Of a DNA stretch of 64,000 bases, positions 25,484 to 34,785 are shown in pieces. Where the stretch lies: assembly GCF_900168125.1 (NCBI RefSeq), contig NZ_FUZF01000016.1:1-64000 (forward strand), written 5' to 3'. Every line of letters starts with the position of its first letter. Position 1 is the stretch's first letter. The notes beneath the pieces were generated by a model. It searched no databases. It was not told the origin of the DNA and was given only the letters and a program-made list of their open reading frames with translations. The DNA comes from Sphingobacterium nematocida (GTDB taxonomy: Bacteria; Bacteroidota; Bacteroidia; Sphingobacteriales; Sphingobacteriaceae). Position numbers and translations under genes: made by a program.

Positions 25484-28400
25484 TTGAAGCCTATGCGTAG
25501 AAAATGTACTTTTTTATTACTCCTGCTTGCCTCGGTTTCGCTACCATTGTCTGCTCAGTTCATTACCATTAAGAATAAGAGCTTGACACTGAAGGAGGCC
25601 TTCGAGGAAATTAAAAAACAAACGGGTTACACCGTTTTTTTAAAGGCAGACGTGTTTAATTCGGATGCTAAAGTTCTTGTAGACGTAGAGAAAATGGACT
25701 TAAAGCCATTTTTGGAAAAAATCTTAAAAGACAAGAATATAGATTATACTGTCAATAATAAAACCATCGCCTTGTCAAAAAAGGCAGATAATGTGGGGGC
25801 AGCTCAGAATTTTTCTGTGCAGCAAAATAGTGTTACTGTCAAGGTTTTGGATGGTAGTAAGCAGCCTATCGAAGGGGCGACCATTATGATTGTCAAAAGC
25901 CGAATCCTACGTAAAACCGATAAGGATGGAACTTTCGTAGTACGCGATATCGCGGTAGGAGATGAGTTGGAAATCAGATTTATGGGTAAGAAGACAACTC
26001 GGGTTAAATATAATAACGAGCAGAGTTTGGCTATAACCTTAAAGGATGAAATAAATGAGATTGAAGAATTTGTTGTAACCGGGTATCAAAAAATCGATAA
26101 GCGCCGAAATACTAGTGAAATTACGACGCTTAGCGTTCCTGATCTATTGGTTCCGGGAATGACATCCCTTGATCAACTCTTAGAAGGGAATGTTCCAGAC
26201 TTGATGTTTATGCAGAACTCAGGTGAGCTTGGTGCTACGCCAAGATTACGTATTCGTGGTACATCAACATTATTGGGTAATAGGGAGCCATTATGGGTAT
26301 TGGATGGTTTTGTAATGCAAGATCCGGTCAATGTGAGTAATGATGATCTTAATAATCCAGATTATGTAAACATCATTGGAAATGCTATATCAGGTATTAA
26401 TCCGCAAGATATTGATAGGATAGATATTTTGAAAGATGCGTCGGCTACAGCTTTGTATGGAACGAGGGCGGCCAATGGTGTTATCGTGATTACAACCAAA
26501 CGAGGAGTGGTCGGTAAACCGAGTGTAAGTTTTAGACAGGGTACTAAAATGTCGCAAAGACCACGCTATACAGATAAGAGTATTTATTTAATGAATTCAG
26601 CCGAACGTGTTGCTTTTGGTAAGGATTTGGTGGATTTGCACTATGCATTTCCTGCTAATATGGCTATGGTAGGATATGAGGGTGCTTTTTATAGGTATCA
26701 AACCGGAAAAACTTCTATTGGAGAGTTTCAGCAAGAGGTGGACCAATATGCAAATGCAAATACAGATTGGTTTAAAGCGTTAACGCAAGATACTTATTCT
26801 TTCGATCAAACGCTTTCATTGTCGGGAGGTTCAGAAGATACCAGATATTTTACGTCTTTCGGCTATAACCGTGAAAATGGAGTTCTTAAAAACACGTATT
26901 CCAATCGTTTTACTGGAAGAATTAATATCAATAGTTCATTCTTTAATGACAAGATCCAATTAAATGTTGCTCTTAGTGGTAGCGAAGCTAAACGCACAAA
27001 TCAGCAACAAGCGATAGGAACAATGGATTATGCATATAACACAACGCGAGCTCTCCCTTTATACGACCAGGAAGGTGATCCATTTTTTTATGACGTGTTG
27101 ATGTACAATCACAATAGAGCTTTCAACCAATTTCAATTTAATATCTTAAATGAAATTGATAATAGCTCTGTAAATATCAATTCCCAGAATTTAAATTCGA
27201 TATTATCGGTCCGCTATAAAGTGAACAATAGCCTGGACTTAGATCTTTCGGGGAATTATTCTACTAGTGGTTCTGGACAGGAGTCATGGTGGGGAGAGAA
27301 GACACACTATATAGCAAAATACAAAAACGGTGAATGGTGGGAAAAGCCACAAGAAGGTGAATATGGATATAGCGAAATTCCCTATGGAGGTATTTTAAAT
27401 GCTAATAACTCGTCTGCAGGGTCTTATACTTTTAGGATACAGGCTAATTATAGAAAGCAGTTCGGTGAAGACGATAAACATAGTATCCACTTTAATGGCG
27501 GATATGAAACTTATGAAAACAGAACGTCTTCTATAGGAACTGAAAGTCGTGGATACCTAAAAGATCGTGGAAAACAATTTGTTGATAATTTAGATCTAGA
27601 GTTGTTTCCTCGATATAGAGATTGGATAAACAAGAATCATACAAATCTAAACGAGAACTTAACGCGTACCGTATCGGGCTATGGGGTGTTAAGTTATAGT
27701 TATAAAACGTATTTTTCCTTGAATGCGAATTCAAGATTTGATATTTCTAACAAATTTGGGAGTAGATCTAATGAACGGTTATTGCCGGTTTGGTCTGTTT
27801 CGGGGAATAGTAATTTCAAGCAAATTTTATTTAAAGACATCGATTTCATAAATACCTTTTCAACACGTGCTTCTTTTGGTATTCAAGGTAATATGTTAGA
27901 TGATCAAAGTCCTAATTTTATTATGCGGTTGGGCACTATAAATCCAATGTTTAATGAATATGTATCGTACTCTGCACGAATTCCTAATCCAAATTTACGC
28001 TGGGAGCAAACGAGACAATGGAATTTTGGTGCAGATGCTTCCATTTATGAAGGTCGTATAAACGTAGGTGTAAGTCTTTATGGTAAGCGTACGAACGATG
28101 CCTTTAGTACAGTCTCTGTCGCTGCAGAAAATGGTACAGAGACGTATGTGATGAATAGTGGTAAGATTAAAAACTCAGGATATTCGGTGAGTTTAGCCTT
28201 ATTCCCAATCAAGAAAAAGGACTTTAGCTGGTATATGTCTACATATTATGGCGGAAACTTTAATCGGGTACAGTCTGATAATGCCACTGTATATACCGCG
28301 GCCAGTTATTTAGGAGGACATGCTTTAGTAAATGGCGAATCTGTAGGTACTTTTTACTCGTATAAGTTTTTAGGATTAAATCCGGCAGATGGATCGCCAT

Positions 28401-29068
28401 TGATGTATGATTTTGAAGATAGACAACATCTTTTGCAAGGTAAAAACTTAGAAGAAACGGTTAAGATGGTTATGGTTAACTCTGGTAGTCGTGAACCTAA
28501 TTTTTCTGGTAGTTTGACCAATAGATTGAATTATAAACGTCTTTCCGTTTCGGCCATGCTATCTTATAGTTTAGGGGGCAAAGCAAGATTGTTTGGTTTG
28601 TATAAGCCTATTATTAATGGTGTTAAAGCTGAAAATAATGTAAGGAAGGAAATGGTGGATCGTTGGGTGGTGCCGGGAGACGAAACCAAAACAAACATTC
28701 CAGCAATTATTAGCCCATCATCACCAAACTTTGTTGTTTATAACTATCATTACTCAACGATGTCTGATATTCTAGGCAACTCTTTTAGATATGCTGATAA
28801 TCTTTGGTCTATGTACGATCAATCTGATATTCGTGTAGTGAGTGCCAATTATTTAAAGTTGACTTCGTTAATAATGCGATACAATTTAGAAAATAAAACC
28901 TTGAAAAGAACGCCATTTAGATCAGCATCTTTAGGTTTCGGCGCGATGAATTTATTTACCTGGTCTGCTAAAGAGTTACGTGGACAAGCACCAACGCAAG
29001 CTGGTTTTGATAAGCCTAATCTTTCTTTGAGACCTCAGTATACATTTGAGCTTTCTGTAAGCTTTTAA
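25484..29068 (+). CDS. STN-type SusC/RagA TonB-linked receptor, cassette A
   Basis: The 1194-residue protein has a signal peptide (about 1-24), an STN domain (about 28-100: LTLKEAFEEIKKQTGYTVFL), a carboxypeptidase-regulatory-like domain (about 118-190), a TonB-box-like region (EEFVVTGYQKI), a plug (RLRIRGTSTLLGN, PLWVLDGFVM, ATALYGTRAANGVIVI) and a long barrel. STN indicates signalling as well as transport. It is highly similar to the receptor at 38450, sharing long blocks through plug and barrel (SNKFGSRSNERLLPVWSVSG), so the two arose by duplication. The ligand is unknown. Confidence 0.95.
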   Translation: MKPMRRKCTFLLLLLASVSLPLSAQFITIKNKSLTLKEAFEEIKKQTGYTVFLKADVFNSDAKVLVDVEKMDLKPFLEKILKDKNIDYTVNNKTIALSKKADNVGAAQNFSVQQNSVTVKVLDGSKQPIEGATIMIVKSRILRKTDKDGTFVVRDIAVGDELEIRFMGKKTTRVKYNNEQSLAITLKDEINEIEEFVVTGYQKIDKRRNTSEITTLSVPDLLVPGMTSLDQLLEGNVPDLMFMQNSGELGATPRLRIRGTSTLLGNREPLWVLDGFVMQDPVNVSNDDLNNPDYVNIIGNAISGINPQDIDRIDILKDASATALYGTRAANGVIVITTKRGVVGKPSVSFRQGTKMSQRPRYTDKSIYLMNSAERVAFGKDLVDLHYAFPANMAMVGYEGAFYRYQTGKTSIGEFQQEVDQYANANTDWFKALTQDTYSFDQTLSLSGGSEDTRYFTSFGYNRENGVLKNTYSNRFTGRININSSFFNDKIQLNVALSGSEAKRTNQQQAIGTMDYAYNTTRALPLYDQEGDPFFYDVLMYNHNRAFNQFQFNILNEIDNSSVNINSQNLNSILSVRYKVNNSLDLDLSGNYSTSGSGQESWWGEKTHYIAKYKNGEWWEKPQEGEYGYSEIPYGGILNANNSSAGSYTFRIQANYRKQFGEDDKHSIHFNGGYETYENRTSSIGTESRGYLKDRGKQFVDNLDLELFPRYRDWINKNHTNLNENLTRTVSGYGVLSYSYKTYFSLNANSRFDISNKFGSRSNERLLPVWSVSGNSNFKQILFKDIDFINTFSTRASFGIQGNMLDDQSPNFIMRLGTINPMFNEYVSYSARIPNPNLRWEQTRQWNFGADASIYEGRINVGVSLYGKRTNDAFSTVSVAAENGTETYVMNSGKIKNSGYSVSLALFPIKKKDFSWYMSTYYGGNFNRVQSDNATVYTAASYLGGHALVNGESVGTFYSYKFLGLNPADGSPLMYDFEDRQHLLQGKNLEETVKMVMVNSGSREPNFSGSLTNRLNYKRLSVSAMLSYSLGGKARLFGLYKPIINGVKAENNVRKEMVDRWVVPGDETKTNIPAIISPSSPNFVVYNYHYSTMSDILGNSFRYADNLWSMYDQSDIRVVSANYLKLTSLIMRYNLENKTLKRTPFRSASLGFGAMNLFTWSAKELRGQAPTQAGFDKPNLSLRPQYTFELSVSF

Positions 29069-29093
29069 TTTTAAAAGTATGAAATATCCGAAT

Positions 29094-30650
29094 ATGAAAA
29101 AATATATTATTACTTGGATTTCAATGGTATGTATACTAGGACTTTCTTCATGTGAAAAGTATCTAGAAGCATATTCACCCAATTTAGTCACAGTAAAATC
29201 AATATCTGACCTAGATGAAGTATTGATAGGTAGTGTTTATATTCCTTCTAGAACTTTAACATCTACTACATCCAATCAATTGGCAACTTGGCTTAATTTT
29301 GTGGATGATGATGTAAATACAGTAATGGGAGCGTCAACAGCAACGAGTCCGATAGATCCCCGGGCTTCTTCCGCTCAGATGAATTTTATGTATGGGTACA
29401 CCACATGGCAATATGATGTGTCTCAATCGTATGATAAAACAAGCTCTTTTGCTGAGTCTGGAACATGGAAAGATTTATATGCTAGAATAAATATATGTAA
29501 TATAATCTTGAACGAGATCGAAAAGATTGATGTTAAAAAAGATCATGAAATAGCTGATTACCATAGAGTAAAAGCAGAGGCACTGTTTTTAAGAGCCCAA
29601 TTTTACTTTATGCTGGTTAATATTTATGGACAACCATATGATGTAGCTACGGCATCACAGACTTTAGGTGTTCCATTAAAATTAACACACTACGTGGAAC
29701 ATGAGAATAAGAAAGATCAGCAATTTGAACGTGCACCACTGGATAAAATATATACGCAAATTAAAGAGGATTTATTAGCATCTATTGAAAATTTTGCAAA
29801 AGGATCTATAAGAGAAACCCATCTTCGTGCAACTGGTAATGCTGCTAAAGTATTGTTGAGTCGTGTAGGGTTATTTACAGAGCAGTACGATATGGCTAAA
29901 AAATACGCAGAGGAAGTGGTTAAAGATAATGCGTTATTACAGCAATTGCCAGAAGCGAGTGCCGAGTTTACGTTTTTTACAATGGAGAATCCAGAAGTAT
30001 TATTTAGCCAGGGAAGTTTGAATTTTCAAACTAGTTTTTCAGCAGCACCTCGAGATTTCTGTGTGTCGGCAGATTTAGTCACTACGTTTGATGCCAAAGA
30101 TAAAAGGAAAAATGTGTTCTTTAAGACTACGCGTTATTCGGATAGCACAGCTCTTAATTTAAAGTATAAAAATGGTATACATCAATCTTATTTTTCTGAC
30201 CAGTTTTTGATTCGTTCAGGTGAAGCTTTTCTTAACCTTGCCGAAGCAAGTGCTTTTTTAGGGGATGAGTCTACTGCCAATACCTATCTCAATAGACTTA
30301 AAGGTAACCGAATAATAGATTATAAAGAGGAGACTTTAGCTGGAAAAGAGCTGGTCGATGAAATACGTGCTGAAAGAAGACGTGAACTTTGTTTTGAAGG
30401 TCACCGCTGGTTTGATATCAGGAGATATAGTGTAAATAGTAAGTATCCTTTCTCTAGACCAATTGTAAGAGCATTTGGCGTATTCACTGATAATGGAACT
30501 TTTATACAGAAAGAAGAGTATATTTTGAAAGAAAAAGATCCGGCATATACATTGCAAATCCCGGCTGATGTCCGTGAATTTCAACCAGGGATGCCTGTGA
30601 ATGCCCGTGAAGTTAGGGAACCAAGTAAAGTGATTAATATAAAATTCTAA
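29094..30650 (+). CDS. SusD/RagB-family lipoprotein, cassette A
   Basis: ATG 29094 is preferred over 29079 because the signal peptide then starts MKKYIITWISMV and leads to the lipobox GLSSC. The protein (518 residues) has SusD hallmarks: CEKYLEAYSPNLVTVKSISDLDEVL, RAQFYFMLVNIYGQPYDVA, the RAERRRELCFEGHRWFDIRRY block and a LQIPADV ending. It forms the surface-exposed binding partner of the SusC encoded 25 bases upstream. Its paralogue is at 42105. Confidence 0.95.
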   Translation: MKKYIITWISMVCILGLSSCEKYLEAYSPNLVTVKSISDLDEVLIGSVYIPSRTLTSTTSNQLATWLNFVDDDVNTVMGASTATSPIDPRASSAQMNFMYGYTTWQYDVSQSYDKTSSFAESGTWKDLYARINICNIILNEIEKIDVKKDHEIADYHRVKAEALFLRAQFYFMLVNIYGQPYDVATASQTLGVPLKLTHYVEHENKKDQQFERAPLDKIYTQIKEDLLASIENFAKGSIRETHLRATGNAAKVLLSRVGLFTEQYDMAKKYAEEVVKDNALLQQLPEASAEFTFFTMENPEVLFSQGSLNFQTSFSAAPRDFCVSADLVTTFDAKDKRKNVFFKTTRYSDSTALNLKYKNGIHQSYFSDQFLIRSGEAFLNLAEASAFLGDESTANTYLNRLKGNRIIDYKEETLAGKELVDEIRAERRRELCFEGHRWFDIRRYSVNSKYPFSRPIVRAFGVFTDNGTFIQKEEYILKEKDPAYTLQIPADVREFQPGMPVNAREVREPSKVINIKF

Positions 30651-30652
30651 TT

Positions 30653-31639
30653 ATGATACAAAGATTTATTTTCGGAATTATAGCCTTTCTTCTTGTTTTA
30701 GGATGCAAAAAGGAGGAAGGGTTGTTTAAAACAGAAGTCAGTGATCTTTATGTCTTCCGTCCAGATGACAGCAGTCCAGTCAAGAAAAAAGTTTATGAAC
30801 TGTATAGAGATTATGGCGTTGCCGTGTTTTTTAAAGATACAGTGGGCGAGTATTTTGTAAGAAATGATGTAAATGGTAATCCAATATACCGTACAGAGCG
30901 TTTAGATCTGGGATGGACGTTTAATACTTACAAGAATTCAACATTTATAGTTGACCCGATAACCCAGATGGATGAACAAATGGACGCATTAAATTATGCT
31001 GAGAAGTATTTGAAATCCATATCAAAACCTCTTTATCCATTTTCCATATTACTGGTACGAGCTCTGAATGAGAAGTCTAGCTCGGGTGATATTATCACAT
31101 TTAAATCGGGCGAAGCTGTAAACTATTTTAGAACATTAATGATGACCGATAAACTTACGTCAACAGATACCGCTGGGCACTTTAAAGAAATAGTTAAAAA
31201 AATTATTCGTGTAAAACTAGATGGTTTTCCAGACGAACTAAATAAGTTTGGTGCTGTCAGTAAAAGCGATTGGTATGGCGGTAAGAAATATTCTGATTTG
31301 GATAAAACTGTTGCTGCAGGAACAAGTGTTGGTATATTGTATACTCCTAATTTGGTAGAAAACCTTCGTAGACAAGGATGGACGGAAGCACGTATTGAGG
31401 CAGAAAAAGTGAAACTTCGTCGAGTATGTGGTCAGTTTGGTTTTGTCGGGGGTAATGACCATGGAGGAGGATATTTTACTCCAGCACATATGGCTATGGA
31501 TTTGGATAGTTATGTTCGAGAAATGCTTAATTCAGATAAAGTTACCTTCAAAAAATACTGGGGAGATCATCCGTTGGTAATGAAGAAGTATACACTATTG
31601 CACGATCTGATTTTAAATCAATTGGGGGTTGATCTTTAA
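30653..31639 (+). CDS. metallopeptidase-like lipoprotein lacking HExxH, cassette A
   Basis: The 328-residue lipoprotein (LVLGC lipobox, Cys about 18) begins two bases after SusD. Its layout resembles the Peptidase_Mx1 family often found with SusCD: a KKKVYELYRDYGVAVFFKD opening, FPDELNKFGAVSKSDWYGG in the middle, and a C-terminal FGFVGGNDHGGGYFTPAHM, WGDHPLVMKKYTLLHDLI. The zinc-binding HEFxHxxHQ helix expected before the FPDE block is absent (here HFKEIVKKIIRVKLD). It is therefore probably a binding or scaffold protein rather than a protease. The paralogue at 43646 also lacks the motif. Confidence 0.75.
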   Translation: MIQRFIFGIIAFLLVLGCKKEEGLFKTEVSDLYVFRPDDSSPVKKKVYELYRDYGVAVFFKDTVGEYFVRNDVNGNPIYRTERLDLGWTFNTYKNSTFIVDPITQMDEQMDALNYAEKYLKSISKPLYPFSILLVRALNEKSSSGDIITFKSGEAVNYFRTLMMTDKLTSTDTAGHFKEIVKKIIRVKLDGFPDELNKFGAVSKSDWYGGKKYSDLDKTVAAGTSVGILYTPNLVENLRRQGWTEARIEAEKVKLRRVCGQFGFVGGNDHGGGYFTPAHMAMDLDSYVREMLNSDKVTFKKYWGDHPLVMKKYTLLHDLILNQLGVDL

Positions 31640-31675
31640 TTTTTAATAAATAATTAAAAAACAAATTATCTAAAC

Positions 31676-32641
31676 ATGAAAATATATTTTAACATTTTCA
31701 TTGCGTTCTTTCTACTCACAGGCTGTAAAAAAACTGAAGTTGATGTAACGCCTGTTGCACAGGACGTGTTGCTGGAAAGTAGTTTTGAAGATACTAGAGA
31801 CCAGCAACAATATAAAACAGTAATAGTCGGAGACCAAGAGTGGATGATTGAAAATTTGCGTTACCGTAATAAACTAGGATCTATTGATGGCTGTTGGAGC
31901 TACGGTGAGTCTAGTGTCGATACCACACAAGTGGTTATCAATAAAGAGGAATTTCGAGAAGGCGTATTGAAGAAATTTCCGACGATTACGAAATTTAACG
32001 ACAAGTATATGTGGCCCTGGATGTTGGTCAACGATTCGTTCATAAGTAGCAGAGGAGACTATTATACACGTAGTTGGTTGGCTTTCAAAACAAATTTGTA
32101 TAATCCTTATTATGGATCAGTAGAAGCATACTCACCTTTTATTACTGCTTTGGATAGCATAGCTTCGAGCTTAAAAGAGGCGGCTCTTATTAAGACTTTA
32201 AATGCTTCTGTAAAGACCGAAAGCCTATCAAAGTATGGTTATCTATATGAGCATAGAGCATTAGAAAAAGCTATACCTGCTGGTTGGAGATTGCCTTCGG
32301 ACGAAGATTTCATTCAGTTAGAAAAGCATTTGAGTATCAGTGATAATGATCTTTATAAAATGGAAGAATGGAGAGCTAGTATGAGTCATTTTAGGGACCT
32401 TTTAGTGAAAAATAATAATTTTGGTGGAACCATAATTTTTGGAATTAATAACCAAACAAGACCATTTCGCAATGAAGGTTTTAGATCTTATTATTGGACT
32501 AGTACAGCTGTTGATCCAGAAAACATAGAGTCTGATGTAATGATTCGAGCCTTCCAAGTAAATGAACAGAAGATTTACCGTGGTACAAATACAATTATAA
32601 AAGTTGCGAATAGTGTTATTTGCGTGCGAAATAAAAATTAA
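31676..32641 (+). CDS. FISUMP-domain lipoprotein, cassette A
   Basis: The 321-residue protein has a lipobox (LLTGC, Cys about 17). The Fibrobacter succinogenes major paralogous (FISUMP) domain follows: DTRDQQQYKTVIVGDQEWMIENLRY near 43-67, AIPAGWRLPSDEDF about 199-212, and a YYWTSTAVDPE block near the end. FISUMP proteins are surface or secreted proteins of unknown, probably binding, function. The order SusD, metallopeptidase-like, FISUMP, thioredoxin is repeated in cassette B. Confidence 0.85.
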   Translation: MKIYFNIFIAFFLLTGCKKTEVDVTPVAQDVLLESSFEDTRDQQQYKTVIVGDQEWMIENLRYRNKLGSIDGCWSYGESSVDTTQVVINKEEFREGVLKKFPTITKFNDKYMWPWMLVNDSFISSRGDYYTRSWLAFKTNLYNPYYGSVEAYSPFITALDSIASSLKEAALIKTLNASVKTESLSKYGYLYEHRALEKAIPAGWRLPSDEDFIQLEKHLSISDNDLYKMEEWRASMSHFRDLLVKNNNFGGTIIFGINNQTRPFRNEGFRSYYWTSTAVDPENIESDVMIRAFQVNEQKIYRGTNTIIKVANSVICVRNKN

Positions 32642-32657
32642 AATAAACAAATAGAAT

Positions 32658-34784
32658 ATGATAAAAAAACTAATAAAAAGCGTGCTTTTTATGGGCGCTT
32701 TACTAGCTGGTCCCATGTTTAGTAATGCACAGAGTATGTATGGCGATCAAGTTAAAGCTGATGTAAAAGTTAAATATGTTCATTCACTTGAAGAGGCTAT
32801 GGCAGTAGCTAAGAAAGAGAATAAATTAATATTTTTCAATTGTTTTGCAGACTGGGCAATGCCTTGCCATTCAATGAATAAAGTGGTATTCTCTGACCAA
32901 GAGTTTGGCGATTTTTTAAATAATAATTTTGTTAACCTAATACTTGATTTATCCCACAGAGAAAACATTCCTATCAAGGATAAATATAAAGTGCGTTTTT
33001 TTGCACATTACTTAGTGTTGGATAGAGATGGAAATGTTGTACATCGTATAGCAGGTGGTTCGCCTCTCCCTGATTTTAAAAATAAAGTTGCCCGTGCACT
33101 TAGCCCTAAAACTTCATTAGCGGGTATGGAGAAGGAATATGCGAAAGGTAAACGCACTGTACAATTTTTGAGTGAGTATTATAAAGTTGTGTCGGATGCT
33201 GGTTATACAGAAGTCGCTGAAGAGGTACGTGATCTATATGTTAGTAAAATCCCAAAAGCAGACATGGCAAAAGCTGAAAACTGGAAGATGTTTACCAGTA
33301 TGATTGATGATGTTGACTCGGAATGGTTTGCTTATTTCAAAAAGAATAAAGCTTTATTTATTAAGCATAATGGTGATAAAAAAGTAAAAGATTATGCGGC
33401 TATGCTATACATGCGAGCGGTAATGCCATTTATGAGCAGCACGGTTGGTTATTCTCCGGATAAAATGGCTTCTTATATGAATGACGCTAAGTATTTTGAG
33501 CTTGAACCGGAAAATAACTTTTATATATATCATACTTTAGCATCAAAAAGAAATCAGGGCAATCTTGCTGACTATGTAAGTTATCTGGAGAAGAATATCG
33601 CTACAATTCATCCAACATTTGCTGTAGGTGTTGATCTTTCTTTAAAGAATATTGTAAATGTAACAGCAGATGAACAAAAGGTAATTACCGAGTATTTGAC
33701 ACGTAGGATGTCGGATATGCAGGGTAGCTCTTTAGAACAGTATCAAACTGCGATAAAGGAAATTAAGCGTGAAAACGGAATTATTTTTGAACAAGGGGAA
33801 TTTGCCGAAACTTTGAAAAAAGCTAAAGCTGAAAATAAGCTTATCTTTTTTGATGCCTATACAACTTGGTGCGGACCCTGTAAAATAATGGCACAGCAGG
33901 TGTTTACTCAAGATTTAATCGGCGAGTATTTTAATAAAACTTTTGTTAATTATAAAATGGATATGGAAAGCGGGGAAGGTCCAAAATGGGCAAAAGATTT
34001 TAAGATTTCTGCTTACCCTACTTTTTTATTGGTAAATGGCGATGGAGAATTAGTTCATAAAATAGTTGGGGCTCATCCTCCAAAAGAGTTTGTTGATTTA
34101 ATCAATAAAGGTTTAAACCCTGAAACAGCTTATGCTAATGTTAAAAATCAGTATGATATGGGTAACCGTGACGCAAAATTAGTAGCCAACTATCTTGATG
34201 CCATGAAAATAACAGGTGAGGTACGTGATATTGATATTTTCTTGGAAAAATATTACGCGGCATTAACACCTGATCAAAAATCGCCAGAAAAGATATGGCC
34301 CCTAATAGAACGTTACAGTGCTGATATCAACAATAAGTATTGGAATGCAATTATTAACGATAAAAGTGCTATCGGAAAATTAATGACCGATAGCTCATTC
34401 ATAAATAAGGTAGAGTCTGTTTACGGTCTGCATATATACAATGCGATAGCTAAGAATGAAAAAGGCGAGCAATACGAAAAAGCTAAGAAAGATCTTTCGA
34501 ACTTCTCTTTAGCCGATAATTCGCTTTTGTCTAACTTATTAATTGTTGACCAATTGAAAATGAAGGCAAACTATACTGAAATCGTGGATTTTTACCTTAA
34601 AAATGTTGCAGATATGAAGGATTTGAAAGGTAAGACAAACATGGATTTACTTTGGAAATATATGATTGCTTCTTGTACAGACGATCAGAAAAAAGAAGTA
34701 CTTAGCTATTTAAAAGAACAACACGCATCGGCTGGACCTCGCGCTGTTAATTCTTACAAAAATCTATTAGATGCGGTAATGTAA
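32658..34784 (+). CDS. secreted double-thioredoxin protein with C-terminal extension, cassette A
   Basis: The 708-residue exported protein (signal peptide about 1-25) has two thioredoxin domains. In domain 1 the active site is ADWAMPC: Ala67 replaces the nucleophilic cysteine and only Cys70 remains. Domain 2 has an intact WCGPC around residue 405. About 230 residues after domain 2 have no recognised domain and are missing from the paralogue at 45629. The intact domain could reduce or isomerise disulfides in proteins handled by the SusCD system. Domain 1 probably binds rather than catalyses. The gene ends one base before the esterase starts. Confidence 0.88.
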   Translation: MIKKLIKSVLFMGALLAGPMFSNAQSMYGDQVKADVKVKYVHSLEEAMAVAKKENKLIFFNCFADWAMPCHSMNKVVFSDQEFGDFLNNNFVNLILDLSHRENIPIKDKYKVRFFAHYLVLDRDGNVVHRIAGGSPLPDFKNKVARALSPKTSLAGMEKEYAKGKRTVQFLSEYYKVVSDAGYTEVAEEVRDLYVSKIPKADMAKAENWKMFTSMIDDVDSEWFAYFKKNKALFIKHNGDKKVKDYAAMLYMRAVMPFMSSTVGYSPDKMASYMNDAKYFELEPENNFYIYHTLASKRNQGNLADYVSYLEKNIATIHPTFAVGVDLSLKNIVNVTADEQKVITEYLTRRMSDMQGSSLEQYQTAIKEIKRENGIIFEQGEFAETLKKAKAENKLIFFDAYTTWCGPCKIMAQQVFTQDLIGEYFNKTFVNYKMDMESGEGPKWAKDFKISAYPTFLLVNGDGELVHKIVGAHPPKEFVDLINKGLNPETAYANVKNQYDMGNRDAKLVANYLDAMKITGEVRDIDIFLEKYYAALTPDQKSPEKIWPLIERYSADINNKYWNAIINDKSAIGKLMTDSSFINKVESVYGLHIYNAIAKNEKGEQYEKAKKDLSNFSLADNSLLSNLLIVDQLKMKANYTEIVDFYLKNVADMKDLKGKTNMDLLWKYMIASCTDDQKKEVLSYLKEQHASAGPRAVNSYKNLLDAVM

Positions 34785-34785
34785 T

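Noticed and set aside
30653..31639. Active zinc metallopeptidase
   Set aside because: No HExxH or equivalent motif is present in either paralogue.
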